Assembly (NCBI RefSeq): GCF_014200595.1
Contig: NZ_JACHCG010000001.1
Span: forward strand, 3,100,001-3,164,000
Length of the DNA stretch: 64,000 nucleotides
Reading direction: 5' to 3'
Source of the DNA: Pedobacter cryoconitis
GTDB taxonomy: Bacteria > Bacteroidota > Bacteroidia > Sphingobacteriales > Sphingobacteriaceae
The position numbers and the translations under genes were made by a program. Of the stretch, positions 45,275 to 53,676 are shown in pieces. Below the pieces are notes generated by a model. The model saw nothing but the letters and a program-made list of their open reading frames with translations, was not told where the DNA came from and searched no databases. Each line of letters begins with the position of its first letter. The stretch's first letter is position 1.

Positions 45275-46114
45275 ATGAAGCACTTAACTTTCCTTTTATT
45301 ATTTGTTGCCTTATTCAGCAACGTTTCCAGAAGCCAGGATAAAACTGTTAATATACAGACTTCAACAAAACCTTTTGTTTTAGGGATAACAGATGAAATT
45401 CAATCTGCCCAATTAGCAGAAAAAAGAAGTCTTAATATCTATTTACCTGAAGGTTATGATCAGGATACAAAAATGACTTACCCGGTTATTTATCTTTTAG
45501 ATGGCTCTGCGAATGAAGATTTCATCCATATCGCAGGTCTTGTTCAATATTGCACCATGATACAGGTTATGCCTAAATCGATTGTTGTTGGTATTGCAAA
45601 TGTTGACAGAAAAAGAGATTTCACCTTCCCCACTACTGTACAGCAAGATTTAAAAGATTTCCCAACTACAGGAAAATCAGAGAAATTCATAGCTTTTATG
45701 GAGAAGGATTTACAGCCTTATATCCAGCAGAAATACAGAACTAATGCTTCAAAGACGATTATCGGTCAGTCATTAGGGGGATTACTAGCAACTGAGGTAC
45801 TCTTAAAAAAACCTGAACTTTTCAATAACTATGTGATCATCAGCCCAAGTTTATGGTGGGACAATGAATCCCTGCTTGCAAAAGCTCCTGAGTTATTAAA
45901 ATCAGCCGCAGCCAAGAATATCAAAGTATACGTTTCAGTAGGTACAGAAGGTAAAGTGATGGAGCAGGATGCAGCAAATCTTGCAGCAGTTTTAAAAAAA
46001 TCTGCTGATCAGAGTTTACAGCTTACCTTCAATCCTATGCCGGCAGAAAACCACTTAACCATTTTACACCATAGCGCATATAAAGCATTTGAGGTATTAA
46101 ATGCTAAAAAATAA
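45275..46114 (+). CDS. exported alpha/beta-hydrolase esterase (esterase D/IroE-like)
   Basis: 279 residues with signal peptide (MKHLTFLLLFVALFS...SRSQ), then an esterase fold with nucleophile Ser166 in GQSLGG and likely acid and histidine later (His near NHLTIL). The start of the mature domain, KRSLNIYLPEGYD, matches the esterase family that includes siderophore esterases (IroE/Fes) as well as S-formylglutathione hydrolases. Periplasmic location makes a siderophore or ester-prodrug role possible; the substrate is not known. The AraC gene starts 10 bp downstream. Confidence 0.88.
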   Translation: MKHLTFLLLFVALFSNVSRSQDKTVNIQTSTKPFVLGITDEIQSAQLAEKRSLNIYLPEGYDQDTKMTYPVIYLLDGSANEDFIHIAGLVQYCTMIQVMPKSIVVGIANVDRKRDFTFPTTVQQDLKDFPTTGKSEKFIAFMEKDLQPYIQQKYRTNASKTIIGQSLGGLLATEVLLKKPELFNNYVIISPSLWWDNESLLAKAPELLKSAAAKNIKVYVSVGTEGKVMEQDAANLAAVLKKSADQSLQLTFNPMPAENHLTILHHSAYKAFEVLNAKK

Positions 46115-46124
46115 ATGACGGAAA

Positions 46125-46934
46125 ATGCAGATATCACCTTCCATAGATTTGTCGGCAACAATTAAGCATTATCTCTTTTTAACAACAAAAAGTGAAGAGG
46201 TAAAGAAGCTACGCCTGTTTTCTGACGGAAATACTGGAATGGTGTTCTCTTTTAAGAATCCATTGATTTCGCATTTTACCGGATCCGATATTCCTGTTGA
46301 GCTTCCGGATTCCTTTATCTACGGACAGCTGGATGCCTACCAGGATCTATATTGCCAGGGAGAAACTTCTTTAATGATTGTTGTTTTTCATCCTCATGGA
46401 TTGAGTCAGATGCTAGGGGTTCCCTCCCGGGAGCTTAAAAATCAACGTATCAAAACAACAGATGTCTTTGGCATTAAGGGAGCAGAACTTTATGAGAAAT
46501 TGTCAGAAAGCACTACGATTACCAATAAAATTAATCTGGCCGAAGACTTTTTCCGAAAATTAATGGCACACCGGCAGCTTTCGGACCAGCCATTAATTTT
46601 AGCCTCCATCAACTTTATTACTCAACATAAGGGCCTGCTTCCAGTCAGTAAACTAGCGGATTTTACAGGTTATCAGGAAAGAAAACTAGAAAGGGCTTTT
46701 ATAGCTCATATCGGTATCAGCCCAAAAAAATTCAGTACAATTGTCAAACTGCATGTATTCCTGAAACAGCTCAGAGATAAACCAATTCAGGAAAACCTGG
46801 CTGCAATGGGTTATGAAGCAGGATATTACGATCAGCCACATTTGATCCGTGAATTTAAAAAACATACAGGGCTAACTCCCGGCCAATACAGCAGTATCAC
46901 TGATCCGCTGGCCATCAACTTTCTGAGCTACTAA
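46125..46934 (+). CDS. AraC-family regulator (DUF6597-type)
   Basis: 269 residues: N-terminal ligand region with FHPHGLSQMLGVP, typical of the DUF6597/AraC-like group, and an HTH pair in the C-terminal 100 residues (LADFTGYQERKLERAF; LAAMGYEAGYYDQPHLIREF). It is 10 bp after the esterase gene and may form an operon with it. Confidence 0.9.
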   Translation: MQISPSIDLSATIKHYLFLTTKSEEVKKLRLFSDGNTGMVFSFKNPLISHFTGSDIPVELPDSFIYGQLDAYQDLYCQGETSLMIVVFHPHGLSQMLGVPSRELKNQRIKTTDVFGIKGAELYEKLSESTTITNKINLAEDFFRKLMAHRQLSDQPLILASINFITQHKGLLPVSKLADFTGYQERKLERAFIAHIGISPKKFSTIVKLHVFLKQLRDKPIQENLAAMGYEAGYYDQPHLIREFKKHTGLTPGQYSSITDPLAINFLSY

Positions 46935-46978
46935 GCCACACTGTCGGATTTGTACATTTTTCCGGAATTCCTGCAATA

Positions 46979-46986
46979 TATCTTTG
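46979..46986 (+). promoter_or_regulatory. -7 promoter element for the nitrilase gene
   Basis: TATCTTTG fits TAnnTTTG exactly and ends 16 bp upstream of the ATG. A TTTG lies farther upstream at 46949-46952, but the spacing is longer than usual. Confidence 0.5.
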
Positions 46987-47002
46987 TTCAAAACTAATAA
47001 AG

Positions 47003-47950
47003 ATGGAAAACCTTAAAATTGCTACAGCACAATTTGAGCATAAAAGCGGAGATAAGAGCTATAATCTTTCAATTATAGATGATTTGGCCGGAAAGGCTTC
47101 AAGAGATGGCGCACAGGTTGTTGCTTTTCATGAATGCTCGATTACCGGTTATACTTTTGCCAGAAACCTTTCTAAAGCACAAATGCTTGATTTAGCGGAA
47201 TTTATTCCAGCCGGAGAAAGTATTTTAGCACTTACCGCAATAGCGGCCAAATATAATATTGCCGTTCTGGCTGGTCTTTTTGAAAAAGATGAAGCAGATA
47301 ATTTATTTAAAGCCTATGTCTGCGTAGACAAAAATGGCCTGGTTGCAAAATTCAGAAAATTACATCCTTTTATAAACCCTTTCCTTACTCCCGGTGATGA
47401 ATACTGCGTTTTTGAGCTTTATGGCTGGAAATGTGGAATTCTGATTTGTTATGACAATAATATCACTGAGAATGTAAGAGCAACCAGGCTTTTAGGGGCT
47501 GATATTATTTTCATGCCTCATGTAACCATGTGTACTCCTTCAACCAGACCTGGAGCTGGATTCGTAGACCCGGCGCTATGGGCAAACAGAGAAATTGATC
47601 CAACCTCATTGCGACTGGAATTTGAAGGTATGAAAGGTCGCGACTGGTTAATGAAATGGCTGCCAGCAAGAGCTTATGATAATGCAATTTATGCGGTTTT
47701 CTCTAATCCGATCGGGATGGATGATGACCAGTTGAAAAATGGATGTTCGATGATTATTGATCCTTTTGGAGATGTACTCAATGAATGTAAAACTTTAGGT
47801 GATGATTATGTAATAGCGGTGCTTACCCCCGAAAAACTGATACAAGCAGGGGGGCACCGTTATATTCAGGCAAGAAGACCTGAACTTTACAAAAATATTA
47901 TTGGAAGACCGCATCAATCGGAGCAAAAAGTAGTCTGGCTTAGTGAATAA
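47003..47950 (+). CDS. nitrilase-family carbon-nitrogen hydrolase
   Basis: 315 residues of the nitrilase superfamily. The Glu-Lys-Cys catalytic triad is complete: Glu44 in AFHECSITGY, Lys119 in FRKLHPF and Cys149 in GILICYDNN. Members hydrolyse nitriles, amides or ureas; the N-carbamoylputrescine/omega-amidase type of proteins look similar. Substrate not assigned. The 3' end overlaps the convergent response regulator gene by 11 bp. Confidence 0.92.
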   Translation: MENLKIATAQFEHKSGDKSYNLSIIDDLAGKASRDGAQVVAFHECSITGYTFARNLSKAQMLDLAEFIPAGESILALTAIAAKYNIAVLAGLFEKDEADNLFKAYVCVDKNGLVAKFRKLHPFINPFLTPGDEYCVFELYGWKCGILICYDNNITENVRATRLLGADIIFMPHVTMCTPSTRPGAGFVDPALWANREIDPTSLRLEFEGMKGRDWLMKWLPARAYDNAIYAVFSNPIGMDDDQLKNGCSMIIDPFGDVLNECKTLGDDYVIAVLTPEKLIQAGGHRYIQARRPELYKNIIGRPHQSEQKVVWLSE

Positions 47951-48611
47951 CCAGCATATAGCCTACTCCCCTGATATTCACTATTTCAATATTAGGATCT
48001 GATTTAAGATAAGAACGAAGTCTGGAGATAAAAACATCCAGACTTCTTCCTGTAAAAAAGCTTTCGTATTCCCACAACTCAGATAAGATATCGGCTCTTT
48101 TGACTATCTGGGTTTGATGTTCTACTAACATCCTTAACAGTTCTGATTCCCGGTAAGATATCTTTTGTTCTTTACCATTGAAAGTAAGTTTACTATATAT
48201 AGCATCAAATTGATATGCTCCGATAGTATAAATTGTTGAACTGCTTTTTTCTAACCGCTTTAACTGCACCTCCATTCTGACAATCAATTCCTCTATACTA
48301 TAAGGTTTTTTCATATAATCACTTCCACCTATGCCAAAACCTTTTAGCACATCAGCAGTTTGAACACGCGCAGTGACAAATATGATAGGGATCTGCTCAT
48401 CTATTTCCCGGATTTTCCGCGCAAGATCAAAACCATCCAGTTCAGGAACCATGACATCCAGGATTATAATATCTGGTCTGGAATTTATAAAATGCTGATA
48501 CGCATCTGTACCATTCGTGTAATGGCTTACTGCATATCCTTTGAAGATTAAACAGTCTGAAACAATCTGAGCCAGATCTATTTCATCTTCTACGAATAAT
48601 ATATCGGTCAT
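47940..48611 (-). CDS. OmpR-family response regulator
   Basis: 223 residues: receiver domain with VEDE (8-10) and phospho-acceptor Asp52 in IIILDVMVPE, and a winged-helix DNA-binding domain (about 130-222; LLRMLVEHQTQIVKRADILSELW, SRLRSYLK, NIRGVGYML). It overlaps the sensor kinase gene by 4 bp, so the two are one operon. Confidence 0.95.
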   Translation of the reverse strand: MTDILFVEDEIDLAQIVSDCLIFKGYAVSHYTNGTDAYQHFINSRPDIIILDVMVPELDGFDLARKIREIDEQIPIIFVTARVQTADVLKGFGIGGSDYMKKPYSIEELIVRMEVQLKRLEKSSSTIYTIGAYQFDAIYSKLTFNGKEQKISYRESELLRMLVEHQTQIVKRADILSELWEYESFFTGRSLDVFISRLRSYLKSDPNIEIVNIRGVGYMLVIH

Positions 48612-50065
48612 GTTTTTAAAGGTTTAACAGGGATTAAAATGGTGAAAATAGAGCCGTTGCCTTCCCGGCTGTACAAGGAAATCGTTCCCTGATGTTGTTC
48701 CGCAACTTGTTTAACATAAGCCAGTCCTAAGCCAAACCCTTTGATACGTTGTAATCTTTTGTCAGGGACTCTGAAAAACTGATCAAAAACGCTTTTCTGA
48801 TAGACTTCAGGAATTCCAATCCCCTGATCACTTACGGTCAATGCCCACCCCTTTTTAGTCAGATAACTTCTGATGATTATTTTGGGTTTAGTCAGAGAAT
48901 ATTTAATAGCATTATCAATAAGATTTCTCACGGCATTTCCAAGGTGAACAGGATCAACAAGAATATCCGGGAAGTTATCAGCATATAATTCTATACTAGC
49001 CGGATCATCTGCCAGGGAATATTTTTTAATAATTTCTTCTATCAAATGATTTACATTGATCGATTCCTTAAATAGTACCATTTTATGATGTTCAAAAACT
49101 GACAATTCCAGAATCATCTCTATTAGCCTGGAGAGATGGTCTAATTCATTTTTTGAAACATTTAAATATAAGCTGGTCTTATCTTTATCTTCGAGTACTT
49201 CATAATTACGCATCGCTTCAATGGCAACAGAAACCGTGGACAGCGGTGTTTTCAACTCATGAGTCATATTATTAATCATATCATTTTTTACAACGGATAG
49301 TTTCCTTTGCATAAAAATGGTGATCAGCATATAGATAAAACAGGAAGTAGTGAACAAGATCAATAAAATCGAGGCACCAAATTGCCATTTCATCTTTTGC
49401 AGTACATGTAATAAAGGTGCTTTATAAGGAACTGCCTGGTAAACTTCTGCATCACCATGCTCGGTAACTTCATAGTTTCCATCCGGTCTTTTAAGCTCAA
49501 TACTGGTCGCACTGGGTACGCTCCTGAGTCCGGCAGTTGTGGCCGCAGGTAAATTTTTAAGTTGAACATTTATGGCCCTGGGCGCTCTTTGAATAGTATC
49601 CAACCTGATTCCGGGTGCTGTGACAGGATGCCAGGCGACTCTCTGGTATTCAGGACTTGCACCGATAGGTGGTGTTTGAAGTGCAGAAGTTGTCCGTCTT
49701 GGTGCAGTAGTAGCAGAAATTCTGGGGCTTAACGTAATTATGCTATCACTTTTTGGATAATATCTTGGTGTAACCTTCATCGCTATCGTGGCCGGATAAG
49801 CAACGATAGCTGGCAATCCCGCAGTTCTGCGGGCAAAATCCTTGCTTTCGGACGCATTAACGGTTGTTGAATAAGCGATAATAGATCTTGAATTTGTAAG
49901 TGCTGAAGGGGCATCAGCAGGCATAAACACATCAAAGTCTGTAGAGAAAAGTGGTTGGCCGCTATAATAAGTATAATCTTTATACAACCAGACACCCTGA
50001 GTAAGTATCACCCCAAGGATGCAAAATGTCATGAAGCCTAAGATATATTTAATTCGGTTGGTCAT
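48608..50065 (-). CDS. sensor histidine kinase with large periplasmic domain
   Basis: 485 residues: two membrane helices (about 6-27 and 234-255) enclose a periplasmic part of roughly 200 residues rich in Pro, Thr and Ala that has no recognisable domain. HisKA follows with His269 in NNMTHELKTPLS, then HATPase with NLIDNAIKYS, VSDQGIGIP and GFGLGLAYVKQV. The partner is the OmpR-type regulator encoded next. The divergent DUF4270/Kelch pair is a candidate target. The signal is unknown. Confidence 0.93.
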   Translation of the reverse strand: MTNRIKYILGFMTFCILGVILTQGVWLYKDYTYYSGQPLFSTDFDVFMPADAPSALTNSRSIIAYSTTVNASESKDFARRTAGLPAIVAYPATIAMKVTPRYYPKSDSIITLSPRISATTAPRRTTSALQTPPIGASPEYQRVAWHPVTAPGIRLDTIQRAPRAINVQLKNLPAATTAGLRSVPSATSIELKRPDGNYEVTEHGDAEVYQAVPYKAPLLHVLQKMKWQFGASILLILFTTSCFIYMLITIFMQRKLSVVKNDMINNMTHELKTPLSTVSVAIEAMRNYEVLEDKDKTSLYLNVSKNELDHLSRLIEMILELSVFEHHKMVLFKESINVNHLIEEIIKKYSLADDPASIELYADNFPDILVDPVHLGNAVRNLIDNAIKYSLTKPKIIIRSYLTKKGWALTVSDQGIGIPEVYQKSVFDQFFRVPDKRLQRIKGFGLGLAYVKQVAEQHQGTISLYSREGNGSIFTILIPVKPLKT

Positions 50066-50203
50066 AGTCCGCTAGCGTTACTAATGGCAGCAAATGTAAT
50101 TTTCATCTGCCAAGTAATGTTATCACTTAACGTATTTTAACATATTGTAACTTTCATTAACACTATTCCAGCTCATATTTGACCAAATAATTTTAGTTAA
50201 AAT

Positions 50204-51556
50204 ATGAGAAATACCGCTACTATTTATAGGTTAACCTGCCTGGCAATTGGTTTCCCCTTCCTTCTTGCAGCCTGCAAAAAAGGCCCGAACATCAGCCCGG
50301 GAAATCAGGAGGAAATCCATGTAGAAACCGTAGATACCGTTACTGTAAAAGCTTCCACTTTTCTGCTGGATTCTGTGCCGACTTCAAATCAAAAAGTAAT
50401 ACTGATGGGACAAACAGACGATAAAGATTTCGGGAAATTAACAGCGTCTTCTTATTTACAAATCATCCCTCCTGCACAAAGTGATGCTGTTATTCCAAAA
50501 AACGCAACATTCGATGCGTTCATTATTGTATTAAAATATAATAAATATTTTTCAGGAGATACCCTCACCTCACAAAAATTTGCTGTCCACCGGCTCACAG
50601 AGGATATGGTTCTGCGCAAAGTCCCTGGGCCGATAGAAGGTGAAGAAGTACCAGTTTATGTAAAAGGGCAGGCTTTATATAGTACAACAACATTCAAACA
50701 GGAAACCACACCAATTGGAAATCTGGATTTGCAGGTAAAACCTGCTAGCGGAGACAGTGTAATCATTAAGCTGAATGAGACATTGGGCAGGGAGTTTCTG
50801 GACCTGATGGCTAAAAAAGACCAGCGCTTTTCGAGTGAGGAAGAGTTCCTTAAATATTTCAAAGGAATGGTTTTCAAAACCAACCAAGGCAATAGTATCA
50901 CCGGATTCAAAGCTGATCAGGTTAAGATGTATTTAAGTTACAATTACATTGATCCGGATGGTTTTACCCAGAAAAAGAGGGTAACTTTTTCGGGTAAAGC
51001 CACAGATTATCAATTCAATCATTTTGATACTGACAGAAGTCAGACTAAACTCAAAGCACTGAGCCGGACTAACCGGGAAATCAGTTCAGAACTTACCAAT
51101 CAGCAACTTTTTTTACAGGGAGGTACTGGTTTAGTCACTAAACTTAAGTTTCCGACACTGGTAAATTTCATGAATGAGAGCAAAAAGGTGATTAATAAAA
51201 TAGAGCTACAGATCGAAACAAAGCCTACCTATTATTCAATTTTCAAAGCCCCTCCATCCCTTCTGCTTTGGGTTGCAAATTCAGCGAATGTGCCAAAAGC
51301 GGTGCTGCCAAACAATTACAAACAAGGGGATCAGAGTGCAACATTTGAACCCGGTAATGATGTAGGTTCACCAGGAAAATACAGATTTCTGTTAACACAA
51401 TATGCAGACGAATTGAAGAAGGGTACTTATAAAAACACCTCTTTGATGCTTAGTGTTCCGGCAGACCAGTTATTGGGCACTGTGAACAGAGCTCAGTTCT
51501 CTACGAGTGATACAGCACTGTCTATCAAGCTTATAATTACATACACTAAATATTAA
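50204..51556 (+). CDS. DUF4270 lipoprotein
   Basis: 450 residues with a lipoprotein signal (LLAACKKG lipobox near residue 24). The body matches the DUF4270 family of Bacteroidota surface lipoproteins with many beta strands and Gly/Asp-rich loops. Function unknown. It is co-transcribed with the Kelch protein gene (11-bp gap) and divergent from the two-component genes. Confidence 0.8.
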   Translation: MRNTATIYRLTCLAIGFPFLLAACKKGPNISPGNQEEIHVETVDTVTVKASTFLLDSVPTSNQKVILMGQTDDKDFGKLTASSYLQIIPPAQSDAVIPKNATFDAFIIVLKYNKYFSGDTLTSQKFAVHRLTEDMVLRKVPGPIEGEEVPVYVKGQALYSTTTFKQETTPIGNLDLQVKPASGDSVIIKLNETLGREFLDLMAKKDQRFSSEEEFLKYFKGMVFKTNQGNSITGFKADQVKMYLSYNYIDPDGFTQKKRVTFSGKATDYQFNHFDTDRSQTKLKALSRTNREISSELTNQQLFLQGGTGLVTKLKFPTLVNFMNESKKVINKIELQIETKPTYYSIFKAPPSLLLWVANSANVPKAVLPNNYKQGDQSATFEPGNDVGSPGKYRFLLTQYADELKKGTYKNTSLMLSVPADQLLGTVNRAQFSTSDTALSIKLIITYTKY

Positions 51557-51567
51557 ATTCTAAAACA

Positions 51568-52557
51568 ATGATTAAAAAATTATTATCAGTTTCCTTTATG
51601 ATCGCCATTCTATTCTTGGGAAGTTGTAAGAAGAACAAGGATGATGGCCCAACAGAATGGGTAAAAGGATCAGATTTTGAAGGCTCTCCCCGCAGTGCGG
51701 CAGCGAGTTTTATTATAGATGGAAAAGCTTATATATCAGGAGGATTCAATGGAGATAAGCGGTTGAATGACCTTTGGATGTATGACCCTAAATTAACGAA
51801 CTGGTTTAAAATTGGTGACACTGGTTTTCCTGGTGACGCCAGAAATTATGCAGTCGGTTTCAGTGTAGGCGGAAAAGGGTATGTAGGAACGGGTACAGAT
51901 GGAACTAATTCTTTCAAAGATTTCTATCAGTTTACTCCGGAAACTAAACAGTGGAAAAAAATTGCAGATTTTCCTGGCGATGCGAGGTATGGTGCAGTTG
52001 CCTTTTCAGGCAGTGGTAAAGGTTATGTAGGCTCTGGTACTTCAATCAACGGTGACCTTAAAGATTTCTACAGCTACAATCCTGCTACAGACAGCTGGAC
52101 ACAGATCACAAGTTTACCGGGTAGCAAAAGAGCTTATGCTTTTACATTTACAATCGGGGATCTTACCTATATCGGCAGTGGATCAAACAATGGAGCAAAC
52201 CTGCCGGATTTATGGAGTTACAATACGGCCAATGATGTCTGGACAAAAAAGAATGATATCTACAGGGATGATAAGAATGAAAGCAATAAAAAATATCAGT
52301 ATGATCTTAGACGCAGGTCTGCTACAACCTTTACGATTGGCCAGAGGGCTTTTCTTACCGGGGGAGTTACAAGTGGCGTAACTGGAACAACATGGGCGTA
52401 TGATCCGTCAACAGATTATTGGGATCAACACCAGGACTTTGGAGGAGTTTCACGTGAGGCGGCCGTTGGTTTTGGTATCGGAGATAAGGGTTACGTAACT
52501 ATTGGCAAAAACGGAAGTCATTTCGATGACCTTTGGATATTCACACCCAACAAATAA
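51568..52557 (+). CDS. Kelch-repeat lipoprotein
   Basis: 329 residues: lipoprotein signal (FLGSCKKN) followed by five to six Kelch-type repeats with recurring GKGYVGSGT and LWMYDP/FWTYDP-like strands, which form a beta-propeller. Usually such propellers bind other proteins or carbohydrates on the cell surface. Its partner is the DUF4270 lipoprotein encoded upstream; terminator follows. Confidence 0.9.
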   Translation: MIKKLLSVSFMIAILFLGSCKKNKDDGPTEWVKGSDFEGSPRSAAASFIIDGKAYISGGFNGDKRLNDLWMYDPKLTNWFKIGDTGFPGDARNYAVGFSVGGKGYVGTGTDGTNSFKDFYQFTPETKQWKKIADFPGDARYGAVAFSGSGKGYVGSGTSINGDLKDFYSYNPATDSWTQITSLPGSKRAYAFTFTIGDLTYIGSGSNNGANLPDLWSYNTANDVWTKKNDIYRDDKNESNKKYQYDLRRRSATTFTIGQRAFLTGGVTSGVTGTTWAYDPSTDYWDQHQDFGGVSREAAVGFGIGDKGYVTIGKNGSHFDDLWIFTPNK

Positions 52558-52584
52558 TAAAATCCTTATTTAATTCATGATTAA

Positions 52585-52618
52585 CTGACCGCCATGTTTA
52601 TTGGCGGTCAGTTTTTTT
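52585..52618 (+). terminator. strong terminator after the Kelch gene
   Basis: CTGACCGCCA and TGGCGGTCAG form a perfect 10-bp stem with a 7-nt loop, followed by seven T. Confidence 0.95.
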
Positions 52619-52677
52619 ATTAAGGAATTGTTCCTGTATCAATAAATAGTTCTTGCAGAATTAAATCTTTATGTTTT

Positions 52678-52694
52678 ACTTTGTATCTCAAAGT
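52678..52694. promoter_or_regulatory. 6-5-6 palindrome, probable operator 1 of the CreD module
   Basis: ACTTTG and CAAAGT flank five bases (TATCT) immediately before the membrane-protein gene. The same layout recurs at 53642-53658 upstream of creD. The winged-helix regulator encoded between them is the likely binder. The palindrome also overlaps a promoter-like TACTTTG. Confidence 0.6.
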
Positions 52695-52703
52695 TCTTTT
52701 AAA

Positions 52704-53321
52704 ATGCAAGAAAAAGATATTTATTCAGAGCTGAGTTCTATCCGTAATTTGATGGAACGTTCTTCCAAATTCATTTCCCTGAGTGGTTTATCAGGGATTA
52801 TGGCTGGGGTATATTCATTAATTGGCGCTTTTATAAGTTATAAGCTGGTCTATAGTGAGCAGGGTTTTATGCAATACAGAGACCTTTATCTTAACGGATT
52901 ACAACTTTTACTAAAATTAACAGGTATCGGAGCTGCTGTTCTTGTGCTGTCTTTAATTACAGGGATTTGGCTGACCATCCGCCAGGCACGTAAAAAAGGA
53001 GAAAAATTTTGGAACCCGGTAAGTAAACGTTTGCTTGTCAACATGGCTATCCCACTAACAACCGGAGGTTTATTCATTTTAATCATGCTGATCCGTGGTG
53101 AATATGCAATTATTTGCTCTGCCTGCCTGATCTTTTACGGGCTGGCATTGATTGCTGGGAGTCATTATACAATATCTGCTGTAAAATGGCTTGGGTTCAG
53201 TGAGATCGTCCTGGGTTTAGTAGCCGCTTTAATCCCGGGTTATGGAATTGTCTTCTGGACAATAGGTTTCGGTATTCTGCATATTCTTTATGGTTCAATC
53301 ATGCATTTTAAATACAATTAG
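52704..53321 (+). CDS. four-to-five-helix membrane protein of the CreD operon
   Basis: About 205 residues beginning MQEKDIYSELSSIRN, a soluble start of some 30 residues followed by hydrophobic helices (SGIMAGVYSLIGAFI, LLKLTGIGAAVLVLSLI, LTTGGLFILIMLI, WTIGFGILHILYGS). I do not know a function. I chose the ATG at 52704 because the upstream extension to 52671 runs through the palindrome. Its TAG stop shares its G with the GTG start of the regulator gene, so translation is coupled. Confidence 0.85.
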   Translation: MQEKDIYSELSSIRNLMERSSKFISLSGLSGIMAGVYSLIGAFISYKLVYSEQGFMQYRDLYLNGLQLLLKLTGIGAAVLVLSLITGIWLTIRQARKKGEKFWNPVSKRLLVNMAIPLTTGGLFILIMLIRGEYAIICSACLIFYGLALIAGSHYTISAVKWLGFSEIVLGLVAALIPGYGIVFWTIGFGILHILYGSIMHFKYN

Positions 53322-53623
53322 TGAAAATCTCCCTGGAATCTTTCGATAAAGCTTTTGAGAACCGGTTACGCCTGCAAATTATGAGCGTACTGGTTGCCAA
53401 TGCGTATTACGATTTCAATTCTTTGAAAGAGCTGCTAAATGCAACAGATGGTAACCTTGCCTCCCATCTCAAGGCACTGGAGAAGGAAGAATATATTACT
53501 GTAACCAAAAGTTTTATCGGCCGTAAACCAAATACACAATATACTGCTTCAGCAAAAGGCATCCTTGCGTTTAAAAAACACCTGGAAGCACTTGAAAATT
53601 TAATTAAACAACAAAAGGGATAA
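53321..53623 (+). CDS. winged-helix transcriptional regulator (HTH_34/ArsR-like)
   Basis: 100 residues, a small winged-helix protein: RLRLQIMSVLVANAYYDFNSLKELLNATDGNLASHLKALE, then a wing with GRKPNTQYTASAKG. This type accompanies creD genes in Bacteroidota. The start codon is GTG (TAGTG overlap with the upstream gene). It is a likely autoregulator acting at the two palindromes. Confidence 0.9.
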   Translation: MKISLESFDKAFENRLRLQIMSVLVANAYYDFNSLKELLNATDGNLASHLKALEKEEYITVTKSFIGRKPNTQYTASAKGILAFKKHLEALENLIKQQKG

Positions 53624-53640
53624 CCTTTTTTTTAACCCTA

Positions 53641-53659
53641 TACTTTGAATTTCAAAGTA
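53641..53659. promoter_or_regulatory. 19-bp perfect palindrome, probable operator 2 of the CreD module
   Basis: TACTTTGAA and TTCAAAGTA are joined by one base. The core ACTTTG-five bases-CAAAGT is the same as at 52678. It lies 17 bp upstream of the creD start codon and just after the regulator gene. Confidence 0.7.
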
Positions 53660-53676
53660 CTTTTCAAACTACTCAT

